Both the position numbers and the translations under genes were made by a program. This document shows, one piece after another, positions 52,818 to 61,730 of a DNA stretch of 64,000 nucleotides. The stretch comes from Grimontia indica. GTDB taxonomy: Bacteria > Pseudomonadota > Gammaproteobacteria > Enterobacterales > Vibrionaceae. The stretch covers positions 1 through 64,000 of the forward strand of contig NZ_ANFM02000022.1 in NCBI RefSeq assembly GCF_000333895.2, read 5' to 3'. The notes beneath the pieces are model-generated. The model saw only the letters and a list, made by a program, of their open reading frames with translations, did no database searches and was not told the DNA's origin. Each line of letters opens with the position of its first letter. Position 1 is the stretch's first letter.

Positions 52818-53207
52818 TCAATTGTCGGAGGTCTCCCCACTTTCAGGCGGTGGTGTCCGAATGACTCTACCCTGATTGTTGTTGAGCTCAGGATGATCCA
52901 CTAACAGGTGCTTGCGGATCGCGGGAGGTTCAGGTTCATTTTCCGGATGGTTCTGATGGAAGATGGGGGTTTTCGGCCGATAGACATGATGCGGCCTACC
53001 ATCTTCCAGCACACTGTCGGGAATGCGTTTGCCAATGATGATTTCTATTGCTGTCATGGCATCATCCGTAGGGAGCGTCACGGTTTCTGATTCTTCAACC
53101 ACCACTTCCTCGGCAGCGTGCAGTGCAAGTGGTGAAATCGCGATAACCGCGCCTACCAACAGGGAAATCGCCAGTTTCTTCATTGCTTGGGCTTCAATGT
53201 CTGACAT
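52818..53207 (-). CDS. Small exported protein in the arginine-decarboxylase locus
   Basis: This 129-residue protein has a signal peptide beginning KKLAISLLVGAVIA and ending at ALHAA. The mature part is acidic, then rich in Pro, His and Asn (for example PHHVYRPKTPIFHQNHPEN), with no cysteines and no recognised domain. A perfect AGGAGG site precedes the ATG at 53207; the alternative start at 53183 lacks one. Only 8 bases separate it from the antiporter stop, so the two are translationally linked. A periplasmic role in acid tolerance is a guess from context. Confidence 0.75.
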   Translation of the reverse strand: MSDIEAQAMKKLAISLLVGAVIAISPLALHAAEEVVVEESETVTLPTDDAMTAIEIIIGKRIPDSVLEDGRPHHVYRPKTPIFHQNHPENEPEPPAIRKHLLVDHPELNNNQGRVIRTPPPESGETSDN

Positions 53208-53215
53208 ATTTCCTC

Positions 53216-54535
53216 CTAAGCGGGCGTGCCGTCATTTCTGTCGCGGGCTGCGACGAATCCATAGAAGATGTAGCCGAACATGGTGAGGATCGAGCCCCAG
53301 AACACTGCAGATTGACCACAGGCATACACGCCGTAAATGCTGTAAATCACGGCGAATGTCCCGATCGTAGCTGCCGTTTTATACTCTTTTGGGCTGACAT
53401 TCTGCTTGCGGAGAATGACTTCGAGACCGGTCAACGACAGTATGTATGGGACCATATTGATGAATACCGCGAGGTTAAGCAGCACATTGAACTGTTTGAC
53501 CAAGTTTGGCGAAATCGTCATCACAGCCAGCAACAACTCGAGACCCAGCATGATCAACATGCCTTTGATGGGCGCATTGTTTTTATTCACTTCACCAAAC
53601 ACTTTCGGGAACAGACGAATGTCCGCTGCGGCTTTGGATACCTGCGCATTGGTAAACTGCCAACCAAGTAAGGAACCGATACAGGCTATCACTGCCAGAG
53701 CGGTGATGATGCTACCGACAGTTTCGTTAAACATGTAGGTATAAACCAACCCGAAAGGCGCATCGGATTTAGCCAGTTCGGCGTTCGGGATAATCCCCTG
53801 AATCACCGAAGTCGATGTGATGTAAACGATGGCGGTGAAGCTGGTGGCGAGCATACAGGCCAAAGGAACGTTCTTTTCGGGGTTTTCTACGGCCCCCGAG
53901 TTGGCTCCGGCTGACTCTATCCCCAAAAAAGCCCAGAGGGTTAATGCGATGCCTGATGACACCGCGGTGATGGTCGTGTCCTGATGGGGATTCCACGCTT
54001 CGGCGAAAACATCAGGCTTGAACCAGAACCAACCGGCAACGGATAAGCCAACCACGGGAATGATGATGCCCCAGACCGTAATGGCTGAGATTTGCCCGGT
54101 GATTTTTGGCCCCCAGAAGTTGGCTACCATGGTGACAACCAAAATGGCGACCACAGCAATAAAGGTGTGAATTGGGGTGGTTTTAATCCAAGGGAAGAAG
54201 GGCACCAAATAACCAGCCGCAGACACGGCAATTGCCACCGCACTGATCACCAGACAGACATAATAGGTATACGAAGCAATAAAAAACGATGATTTCCCGT
54301 GTGCTTCGTTGGCATAGGCCGACATGCCGCCGTCTTTGTTACAGTACATACCGCACTTGGCGAAGGCATAGGCAATACACATTGCGCCTAATGCTGTCAC
54401 AACCCATGAAAGCAGCGAAATTGCCCCGGTTTGAGCCAAGCTTGCTGGCAGCATGATGATGCCAGAGCCCATCATGTTTACAGTCACTATGGTGGTTAAT
54501 CCCACCAGTCCCATTTTATTTTGTTCTGACGCCAT
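53216..54535 (-). CDS. APC family amino-acid/polyamine antiporter (PotE/CadB-like)
   Basis: This 439-residue inner-membrane transporter has about 12 membrane segments. The first carries NMMGSGIIMLPASLA, the substrate-site motif of the PotE/CadB/AdiC group. Segments GQISAITVWGIIIPVVG, LTLWAFLGIESA and GSLLGWQFTNAQVSKAA match PotE/CadB much better than E. coli AdiC. Divergence from an AdiA-type decarboxylase suggests arginine/agmatine exchange all the same. The start at 54535 has GGAG 8 bases upstream. Confidence 0.88.
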   Translation of the reverse strand: MASEQNKMGLVGLTTIVTVNMMGSGIIMLPASLAQTGAISLLSWVVTALGAMCIAYAFAKCGMYCNKDGGMSAYANEAHGKSSFFIASYTYYVCLVISAVAIAVSAAGYLVPFFPWIKTTPIHTFIAVVAILVVTMVANFWGPKITGQISAITVWGIIIPVVGLSVAGWFWFKPDVFAEAWNPHQDTTITAVSSGIALTLWAFLGIESAGANSGAVENPEKNVPLACMLATSFTAIVYITSTSVIQGIIPNAELAKSDAPFGLVYTYMFNETVGSIITALAVIACIGSLLGWQFTNAQVSKAAADIRLFPKVFGEVNKNNAPIKGMLIMLGLELLLAVMTISPNLVKQFNVLLNLAVFINMVPYILSLTGLEVILRKQNVSPKEYKTAATIGTFAVIYSIYGVYACGQSAVFWGSILTMFGYIFYGFVAARDRNDGTPA

Positions 54536-54919
54536 ACTGATTCTCCACTGCATTATTTGGGCAAGAAATGCAGGTATTCAGCCTTGCTGCATACACGTTC
54601 GATAGACGATCTCCCGCCGCTGCATCGAAACAAGTGAAAAGGCTTTGCCTGTCGAATTGAAAGTAGAAGTGGAGAGGTGAGGTGTTTGGTTCTTTTACAA
54701 GACAAAAGCACAGTTCGTCCTAATGAAACTCATTACACACATTTCTGTAAGCCAATAAAAATAGGGGATTGATGATGCGCTCTGTCGGCAATGCATCAAC
54801 TTTCACTTTGGTTTTTTCTTCAAATTTGTCTTTTTTGCGACTTTGTCTGCCAGAGGGCTCTTCTATGGTGAATGAGACTCAAACAAAACACTTCTCCTCA
54901 TTCAGTGTCGGAGCTGGCT
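54536..54919. promoter_or_regulatory. Divergent regulatory region of the adi locus
   Basis: About 380 bases between the antiporter and decarboxylase starts. Both promoters must lie here. No AdiY/CadC-type regulator gene is adjacent, and no operator could be named with confidence. Confidence 0.5.
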
Positions 54920-57214
54920 ATGAAAACCTACGGAAAGAAATTTAATGTTCTGATTTTGGAAGAAGCCCATAAAGAAGGTGTAGTGGGTAATGCGATTGAA
55001 AGGCTGATTGCAGAGCTGGAAAGCAGCGGCGCAAGAGTCATGGTGGCGACAAGCTTTGATGATTGTTATTCGGTGATTTTTTCGAATACTGCGCTTGATT
55101 GTCTGATGCTTACATCAGCCATGAGCGGGTCCCAAAGCGAAGAAAATGAGCGCTTTTATGTGCTGATAGAAAAGCTCAACCGTCGCCAGCAAAATGTCCC
55201 TGTGTTCCTGCTGGCTGAGCGAAAGAAAATCACCCTTCACGTTACTCGTGAAATGATGGAAAAAGTCGATGAGTTCGCCTGGATTCTGGAAGACACGCCA
55301 GATTTCATCGCAGGCCGCGCCGTCGCCGCAATGAACCGCTACCGTAAGCAGCTACTGCCTCCACTCATGTCCGCATTGATGAGGTATGACGATATTCATG
55401 AGTATTCGTGGGCAGCACCGGGCCACCAAGGTGGGGTAGGCTTTACTAAGACCCCAGCCGGGCAGCGCTTTTACAACTACTACGGTGAGGGACTGTTCCG
55501 CACCGACATGGGGATCGAACGTGGCAGCTTAGGTTCATTGCTCGACCACACAGGCTACTTTGGTGACAGTGAGCGCTATGCAGCCAAGGTCTTTGGCGCT
55601 GACCAATCTTACTCGCTGGTGACGGGTACATCAGGCTCCAACCGCACTATTATGTCCGCCTGTATGAACGAGAATGATCTGGTGATTTGCGACCGCAACT
55701 GTCACAAGTCGATAGAGCAGGGACTGATGCTCTCTGGTGCGCGGCCTGTTTACCTGCTGCCAACACGCAACCGCTACGGCATTATCGGCCCCATCTATCC
55801 TGACCAGCTCTCCAAGCCGGTGCTCGATCAGCGTGCCAAAGATTACTCACTCACCAAAGATTACGCCGACCAACGTGCGGTTTATGCTGTGCTGACAAAC
55901 TGTACCTATGACGGTCTTTGCTATAACGCTGAAAGGGCGCAGGACATTCTGGCTGAGAGCAGTGACCGTATTCACTTCGATGAAGCTTGGTACGGTTATG
56001 CACGCTTTAACCCTATCTACGAAAAACACTATGCGATGCGCGGCGAGCCAACCGAAGATCCGGATGCGCCAACCGTGTTTGCAACTCACTCTACCCACAA
56101 ACTGCTGAATGCCTTGTCGCAAGCGTCTTGGCTGCATGTGAGAAATGGTAAAGGCGCTATCAGCTTTGAACGCTTCAATCAGGCGTACATGATGCATGCG
56201 ACTACTTCTCCGCTGTATGCGATTTGTGCATCGAATGATATTGCCGTATCGCAGATGGCCGGTAACAGAGGTCATTCGTTGACGCTGGAAGTGATTCGCG
56301 AAGCGGTGGATTTCCGTCAGGCGATGGGGCGGCTGAATCGTGAATACACAGAAAATGGTGATTGGTTCTTCACGCCGTGGAATGCGGACACCGTCAAAGA
56401 CCCACAAACCGGGGAAACGTACGCCTTCGAAGATGCGCCTGCAGACTTGCTATGCGAGAGTCAGGATGCCTGGGTGATGCACCCTGGCGATAACTGGCAT
56501 GGCTTCAAAGACATGCCTGCAGACTGGTGTATGCTCGACCCAATCAAGGTCAGTATTCTCGCGCCGGGTATGGGCGATGATGGCAAACTGCTTGATAAAG
56601 GTGTGCCAGCCGCATTGGTCACACTCTACCTCGGACGCTTCGGGATAGTGCCGACCCGTACTACGGATTTTCAGGTGATGTTCCTCTTCTCCATGGGTAT
56701 CACCAAAGGTAAGTGGGCGACACTGGTCAATACGCTGATGGGCTTCAAGCGTCACTACGACAACAACACACCGCTGGTGGATTCACTGCCTGACTTGGCA
56801 TCAGATTTCCCCGATGTCTATGGCGACATGGGGCTTAAGGATTTGGGCGATAAGATTTTCAGTTACCTGAAACAGCACAATCCGGGTGAAGTATTGAACG
56901 CAGCTTATGAAACCTTGCCAGAAGCCGTGATGACACCACGTGCCGCCTATCAGGCTATCGTCGCTGATAACGTTGAAATGGTGCCTTCACATCAACTCGT
57001 TGGGCGTGTTGCCGCCAATGCGGTTATCCCATATCCACCGGGCATTCCGATGTTAATGTCCGGAGAGAGCTTCGGTGACGAGAACAGTCCGCAAATCAAG
57101 TACCTCAAGAGCCTAGAAGTGTGGGATGAAGAATTCCCGGGCTTTGAAAAAGAAACCGAAGGGACAGAGATGCATGATGGTATCTATCATGTGATGTGCG
57201 TGAAATCGGTTTAA
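54920..57214 (+). CDS. adiA: Biodegradative arginine decarboxylase
   Basis: This 764-residue PLP enzyme converts arginine to agmatine and CO2, consuming a cytoplasmic proton. It has an N-terminal wing (receiver-like) domain (about 8-140). The PLP-binding lysine is K394 in ATHSTHKLLNALSQAS, and HFDEAWYGYARFNP carries the cofactor aspartate. It can be followed along nearly the whole of E. coli AdiA, including the C-terminal ETEGTEMHDGIYHVM segment, and less well along CadA or SpeF. I start at 54920 (GGAG 6 bases upstream) since the longer form from 54872 adds an unmatched tail. It is divergent from the antiporter. Confidence 0.94.
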   Translation: MKTYGKKFNVLILEEAHKEGVVGNAIERLIAELESSGARVMVATSFDDCYSVIFSNTALDCLMLTSAMSGSQSEENERFYVLIEKLNRRQQNVPVFLLAERKKITLHVTREMMEKVDEFAWILEDTPDFIAGRAVAAMNRYRKQLLPPLMSALMRYDDIHEYSWAAPGHQGGVGFTKTPAGQRFYNYYGEGLFRTDMGIERGSLGSLLDHTGYFGDSERYAAKVFGADQSYSLVTGTSGSNRTIMSACMNENDLVICDRNCHKSIEQGLMLSGARPVYLLPTRNRYGIIGPIYPDQLSKPVLDQRAKDYSLTKDYADQRAVYAVLTNCTYDGLCYNAERAQDILAESSDRIHFDEAWYGYARFNPIYEKHYAMRGEPTEDPDAPTVFATHSTHKLLNALSQASWLHVRNGKGAISFERFNQAYMMHATTSPLYAICASNDIAVSQMAGNRGHSLTLEVIREAVDFRQAMGRLNREYTENGDWFFTPWNADTVKDPQTGETYAFEDAPADLLCESQDAWVMHPGDNWHGFKDMPADWCMLDPIKVSILAPGMGDDGKLLDKGVPAALVTLYLGRFGIVPTRTTDFQVMFLFSMGITKGKWATLVNTLMGFKRHYDNNTPLVDSLPDLASDFPDVYGDMGLKDLGDKIFSYLKQHNPGEVLNAAYETLPEAVMTPRAAYQAIVADNVEMVPSHQLVGRVAANAVIPYPPGIPMLMSGESFGDENSPQIKYLKSLEVWDEEFPGFEKETEGTEMHDGIYHVMCVKSV

Positions 57215-57233
57215 ACGCCAAAGAAAAAGAAAA

Positions 57234-57254
57234 GGGGAGGCCATTGGCTTCCCC
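57234..57254. terminator. Terminator between adiA and the multicopper oxidase gene
   Basis: The stem GGGGAGGCC / GGCTTCCCC with a 3-base loop and one G-T pair, with an A-run before it, lies between two converging genes. Confidence 0.6.
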
Positions 57255-57277
57255 TCACTTGTCTCGTTTCACTAGGT

Positions 57278-58747
57278 TTACTTAACGACGGTGAATTGCC
57301 CCATCATCCCCATATCCTCGTGCTCCAGAATATGGCAGTGGTACATATATGGCCATTGCTCGGGAGCCTCATATTCGAACTTCAGCAGAATTTCGGCCTC
57401 ACCATTTGGATAGATGGTGTCTTTCCAACCTTGATCTTCTGGCGCTGGCGGGTTTCCGTTCATCGACAAAATCAAAAAAGACGTGCCGTGCATGTGGAAA
57501 GGATGCCTACCTGAATTGATTGTCCACTTTTCCAGCTGTCCTAACTTGGATTCATGGTTAATGACTTTCATGTCCATTTGCTGGCCGTTGATGGACATAT
57601 CATCAAGCTCAAAAACGCGCTCGACCTCTACGTCTTTTTCAAGGTAAGGGGTAATGGTATTGAGTTGTTTGGGTAACGCAGATGCTAGCGCCTCGAGCGA
57701 GCTGTCAACCTTGAGTTCAAGAACAGATTGGCTTTCTGAAAAAGGAATGAGGGCAGCGTTAAATCCGTTGTAGTTCATGGGTAACAGCTTTGCCAGCACC
57801 CTCTGGTTTTCGACGGCTGACATATCAACGACGATGTCATTACGTTCTCCAGGTGCCATTTTCAAAGATGTTAATTCTACCGGAGAGGCCAGCAAGCCGC
57901 CTTCTGTCGCTATTTTATAGAAAGGTTGGTCGCCTTCCAGATAGAACTCATAAGAGCGGGCATTGGAGCCGTTGAGTAAACGCAATCTGACAAAAGATTG
58001 AGGTACCAGCGTGTAGGGGTTGATGGTGCCATTGATCACAAGTGTGCCTTCTCTCAGATCCTCAGGCATATCGTTAGTCGAGTATGGCGTCATCTTTCCA
58101 TCAACAAAGTTTCTGTCCTGAATGACCAAAGGAATATCATCAACGCCGTAGGTGTTTGGTAGCCCCAAAGACAGTGAATGCTCATCCTCGATAAGATAAA
58201 AACCCGCCAGTCCAGAATGAACCTGTTTGGCAGTGGAGCCTTTAAGGTGTGGGTGATACCAGTTAGTAGAGGCCTGTTGCACGACAGGAATGGTTACGTT
58301 CCATGTGTCTCCGGGCAGGATTTTGTTTTGTGGTCCACCATCAATCTTTCCTACAACGTGTAAGCCATGACCGTGAATATTCGTTGGTTCATCAAGATGG
58401 TTGGTAAACGCAATGGCTGTACTTTCGCCTTTGTACATTTTTATTGTTGGACCCAGATAGCCACCATTGTAGCCACTGGTCTTACTCTTAACCCCGGGAT
58501 AAAACTCGTGCTCACCTTCTTTGATATCGATGACTATCGGGCCATTTTGAGTTCGGCTGTCAATGAGTGTTGGAATACTCAAGGGTGTTACTGCTGCCGT
58601 AGTCGGTGGAGAAGCGCGCAGAGCAGCGCTGGCAGCAATAGCTGCAAAAATCAGTGCGGAGACCAGTAGCATGACTAAGGCCACGCGTCGGCTGGCAAAA
58701 CCTTTCTGGCGCTTATATGCACCTTTCTTTTGTCTGAAGCAGGTCAT
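57278..58747 (-). CDS. Multicopper oxidase (laccase-like)
   Basis: This 489-residue cupredoxin-fold oxidase has copper ligands HGHGLH (125-130), WYHPH (163-167), HPFHMH (415-420) and HCHILEHEDMGMM (470-482), with T1 ligands C471, H476 and M481. The methionine axial ligand resembles CueO more than FtsP. An N-terminal hydrophobic segment (about 21-45) follows two arginines (SRRVALVML), a weak Tat-like pattern, and may be a signal or an anchor. The substrate could be Cu(I) or a phenol; the Met-rich insert of CueO is not evident. Confidence 0.87.
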   Translation of the reverse strand: MTCFRQKKGAYKRQKGFASRRVALVMLLVSALIFAAIAASAALRASPPTTAAVTPLSIPTLIDSRTQNGPIVIDIKEGEHEFYPGVKSKTSGYNGGYLGPTIKMYKGESTAIAFTNHLDEPTNIHGHGLHVVGKIDGGPQNKILPGDTWNVTIPVVQQASTNWYHPHLKGSTAKQVHSGLAGFYLIEDEHSLSLGLPNTYGVDDIPLVIQDRNFVDGKMTPYSTNDMPEDLREGTLVINGTINPYTLVPQSFVRLRLLNGSNARSYEFYLEGDQPFYKIATEGGLLASPVELTSLKMAPGERNDIVVDMSAVENQRVLAKLLPMNYNGFNAALIPFSESQSVLELKVDSSLEALASALPKQLNTITPYLEKDVEVERVFELDDMSINGQQMDMKVINHESKLGQLEKWTINSGRHPFHMHGTSFLILSMNGNPPAPEDQGWKDTIYPNGEAEILLKFEYEAPEQWPYMYHCHILEHEDMGMMGQFTVVK

Positions 58748-58910
58748 CCTTTTCCCTAAATTACTGAAATATGTTTTGGTGGCGGATTATTTAATATCAG
58801 ACTGCGTTCGTCCATTTAGAGCCTAGCTCAAAAGTGATACAAACAAGAAAAGACTACGGGTTGTCCAGATTTCCACGTCTTTAGGTATAAGAAGTTGTAG
58901 ATAATAGAAA

Positions 58911-58940
58911 AAAGGCCAGAGCAAAAAGCATCTGGCCTTT
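58911..58940 (-). terminator. Terminator after the M20 amidohydrolase gene
   Basis: A 10-bp stem AAAGGCCAGA / TCTGGCCTTT with a 10-base loop; T-runs occur on both sides. Confidence 0.75.
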
Positions 58941-58965
58941 GGTTTTTTTATGGGGGAAGTGAAGA

Positions 58966-60153
58966 TTAGTGGCAGGCGATATGGATAAAAATCTGCGCAC
59001 CGACTAAGAGGAAGTCGTCATCCACGTAGTAAGGATTTGAGTGCAGGTAATTACAGATGCCTGCCTCTTTGTTACCACTACCGAGGAAGAACATCGCGCC
59101 TTTGCGATCTTCTGCTGCATTCACCATCAGGCTGAAATCTTCAGAACCTGTCATTGGGTTGCCGTTAGGATCCAGACGGTCAGCAGGCACGATAGCGCGC
59201 GCTGCATCCACCACGCGCTGGTAAGCGTCTGGGTGGTTGATGACTGCTGGGTAGCCTTCGCAAACCATGGTGGTTTTGAAGCCACGGATTTCACTTTCTT
59301 TTACGAAAGTTTCAAAGCTGTCTTTCAGGATCTGATCAGTGTCGGCGTCCATTGCGCGGATGGTGCCGCGAGCCTGCGCGTAGTCAGGCACAGCGTTAGG
59401 AATGCTGCCGCCGTTGAACATACCACAACCGAATACAGCAGGGCTGAACGGGTTAGTGCGCTTGGCGACGATGTAGTCCATGTCCATGATGATACGGCTG
59501 GCTTCGCGGATCGCATCCAGACCTTTCTGTGGGGTTGAACCGTGAGCAGAAACGCCATGAACGTCCAAAGTCCACGCAGAACCATAAGATGACATGATGC
59601 CGTTGTTAATTTTTACGAAGCCGTATTCCAGAGCCGCGTCATTGTGCAGTGCATACACTTCCGCGACGCCTTCCATACAACCCAGCTCAACCATTTTGCT
59701 GGCGCCCGGAACACGCATGTCTTCTTCCGCCATTTGGAAGATGAAGCGCACGTTGTGTTTCAGTTCGGCTTGGTTTTCGGCCAGGTATTTCGCTGTGGTT
59801 AGGATGATTGCCATATGGGTATCGTGACCACAGTTGTGTGAGCGGCCTTCATGGGTCGAACGGTATTCGTTGTCCGTCATGTCGTCCATTTCCAGTGCGT
59901 CCATGTCCGCACGGAAGCCAACACGTTTCCACTCAGGGTTTACGGTCAGATCAGCGATGAAGCCAGTGAAACCTTCGTAAGTGGTCAGGCTGTAACCCAT
60001 CTCAGTCATCAGCGCCTGGCAGTAAGCCGTGGTTTTGAATTCTTCACCGGAGATCTCAGGGATCTGATGCAGGTCACGACGTGTGTTGATGCTGAACTCA
60101 TGCAGGCCAAGCAGCTTGCTGTCCAGATTGAAGTTTGAGTACTTAGCCGACAT
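58966..60153 (-). CDS. M20 family (M20D-type) amidohydrolase
   Basis: This 395-residue cytoplasmic metal-dependent enzyme probably cleaves an amide bond of an N-acyl amino acid or aminoacyl compound. Metal and catalytic residues visible are C108, H110 and H113 in NCGHDTHM, E143/E144 in MAEEDMR, and a later YALHND histidine. The DLHQIPE segment near 27-33 is typical of M20D enzymes such as hippurate hydrolases and AbgA/AbgB. Its ATG abuts the stop codon of the upstream membrane protein, so the three genes form one operon. Confidence 0.9.
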   Translation of the reverse strand: MSAKYSNFNLDSKLLGLHEFSINTRRDLHQIPEISGEEFKTTAYCQALMTEMGYSLTTYEGFTGFIADLTVNPEWKRVGFRADMDALEMDDMTDNEYRSTHEGRSHNCGHDTHMAIILTTAKYLAENQAELKHNVRFIFQMAEEDMRVPGASKMVELGCMEGVAEVYALHNDAALEYGFVKINNGIMSSYGSAWTLDVHGVSAHGSTPQKGLDAIREASRIIMDMDYIVAKRTNPFSPAVFGCGMFNGGSIPNAVPDYAQARGTIRAMDADTDQILKDSFETFVKESEIRGFKTTMVCEGYPAVINHPDAYQRVVDAARAIVPADRLDPNGNPMTGSEDFSLMVNAAEDRKGAMFFLGSGNKEAGICNYLHSNPYYVDDDFLLVGAQIFIHIACH

Positions 60154-60603
60154 TTAGATAATCCCTTTCATTTGGAAGCCGATTTGTGCAATTAAAGACG
60201 CGCCGAAGAAACAGCTGGTCGCTACAATCAGGAAGATAACGATAACTTTCCAAGACATCTTTTTCAGCTCTTCCATCTGTCCGCCAACAGACAGACCTGC
60301 AAATGCCAGTAGCGGCACACACACAGACAGGAACTGGATCTTACCCACTGATTCCAGGAAGTAAGTGCGAACCGGCGTCTCAGGCAGACAAATCAGAATA
60401 CCGATAATGGTCGCGTAGGCGAACGTTGGAAGTGAAGAAGGAATGAACTTCTTCGCAACCAGAGAGAGGAACACAATCACAGACATAGCAATGAAGCTGT
60501 GTACCATCTCAGTCGGCGCAGTGCCGTTGGTCAGAAATTGGGTAAAGCCAGCCAGTACAATCGCAAGCGAGACCAGCTTCATGTCATTCATAATCACTTT
60601 CAT
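60154..60603 (-). CDS. Small integral membrane protein, probable transporter part
   Basis: This 149-residue protein has about four hydrophobic segments (approximately 10-28, 35-52, 58-75 and 100-145). I do not recognise a named family. It lies 3 bases after the DUF3100 gene and directly before the amidohydrolase, which suggests that it forms one transporter with the DUF3100 protein. Alternative starts at the internal Met codons (residues 5 and 8) are possible. Confidence 0.8.
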   Translation of the reverse strand: MKVIMNDMKLVSLAIVLAGFTQFLTNGTAPTEMVHSFIAMSVIVFLSLVAKKFIPSSLPTFAYATIIGILICLPETPVRTYFLESVGKIQFLSVCVPLLAFAGLSVGGQMEELKKMSWKVIVIFLIVATSCFFGASLIAQIGFQMKGII

Positions 60604-60606
60604 GGC

Positions 60607-61431
60607 TTATTTACCTTTATTGCAAATTTTGTACATCAGCTCAGCCAATGGCAGACCAAGGAAAGTCAGCGACAGTGCGCCCAGAACAGATGACAGCAGG
60701 TTAGATGCCGCAGCAATACTCAGCACTTGTTGTGCCAGCGCTGGCTCGAGACCTGATACCAGTGCGCCTGATGCAGCGCTCAGCATTGAGCCAGAACCTA
60801 CGCCTGAACCTGCAGCCAGTGCCAGTGGGTGAAGACCCGTCAGCGGCGCGATACTGCCCAGTACAGAGAACCACAGGGTGCCGATAACAGAACCACACAG
60901 GTAGATAGCCAGTACACCAACGTACTCTGGGCTGCCTGTGCCGAATTTACCCTGTATAACTGCGATAGAAGGCTCACGGCTGATCGATGAACATGCGCCG
61001 ATTGCTTTGCGGTCGAACTTGAATTTCACCGCCAAAGGAATGGCAATCAGGATTGGAAGCAGGTTACCCAGCTCTTGGAACAGCAGTGGAACACCCGCAT
61101 CGATGATCATGTCCAGGTTAGGGATAATCATGCCCGCGTATTGGGTACCCAGCACCAGCAGGCAGTAACCCACCATCTTGCCGCAGAAACCTTCTTCTTT
61201 CTCAGTGAAGACTTTGCCCCACGCTTTGATCTTGGACTTGGTCCAGTTTACTGACAGTGCCATACCGAACATCACGGCAAACAGCATTGGCAGGATAGAA
61301 ATAGTGGCAAACCCCAGATCAATCTTCTTGGTACCGATAACAAACTGGGATAGGAAAATCAGTGCGGATACCGCGATGACACTGGTCATGATGACGCGTG
61401 CCTGACCGCTTTTGTTTTCTTCTGTGCTCAT
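60607..61431 (-). CDS. DUF3100-type integral membrane protein
   Basis: This 274-residue protein has about seven hydrophobic segments and a conserved, partly polar central motif SISREPSIAVIQGKFG. I recognise the pattern as DUF3100, whose function is not established. Glycine- and serine-rich segments (AAGSGVGSGSMLSAASGALV) resemble re-entrant loops of secondary carriers. As first gene of an operon with another membrane protein and an M20 amidohydrolase it is probably the uptake carrier for that enzyme's substrate. Confidence 0.82.
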   Translation of the reverse strand: MSTEENKSGQARVIMTSVIAVSALIFLSQFVIGTKKIDLGFATISILPMLFAVMFGMALSVNWTKSKIKAWGKVFTEKEEGFCGKMVGYCLLVLGTQYAGMIIPNLDMIIDAGVPLLFQELGNLLPILIAIPLAVKFKFDRKAIGACSSISREPSIAVIQGKFGTGSPEYVGVLAIYLCGSVIGTLWFSVLGSIAPLTGLHPLALAAGSGVGSGSMLSAASGALVSGLEPALAQQVLSIAAASNLLSSVLGALSLTFLGLPLAELMYKICNKGK

Positions 61432-61689
61432 AGTTATTCAACAGTAAAAGTGGAAATCGACGCTGATTATAGGGAGGGATGAAAAGCGAAACGTGAACAA
61501 GATCAACGGTCGGTATCGGGATCTAGATGAAAACTAAATATGATATTCCCTTACGGAATTAGTGGTTATAAGCCGGTAAAATGCACTTAGGTTTGGTGTT
61601 GTAACTGTTGGTTTTCAGTGTCATTCGGTAACCGGATTAACCGTCCAGCTCAGCTTGGATAACAAGAGTGGCAAGCCCTAGAAAAAAGA

Positions 61690-61713
61690 AAACCCGGCGC
61701 GAGGGCCGGGTTT
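61690..61713 (-). terminator. Terminator after the solute-binding protein gene
   Basis: A 9-bp stem AAACCCGGC / GCCGGGTTT with a 6-base loop, followed on the minus strand by TTCTTTTTTC. It ends the chemoreceptor and binding-protein transcript before any permease gene. Confidence 0.8.
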
Positions 61714-61730
61714 GAGTTCGTCAATATTGA

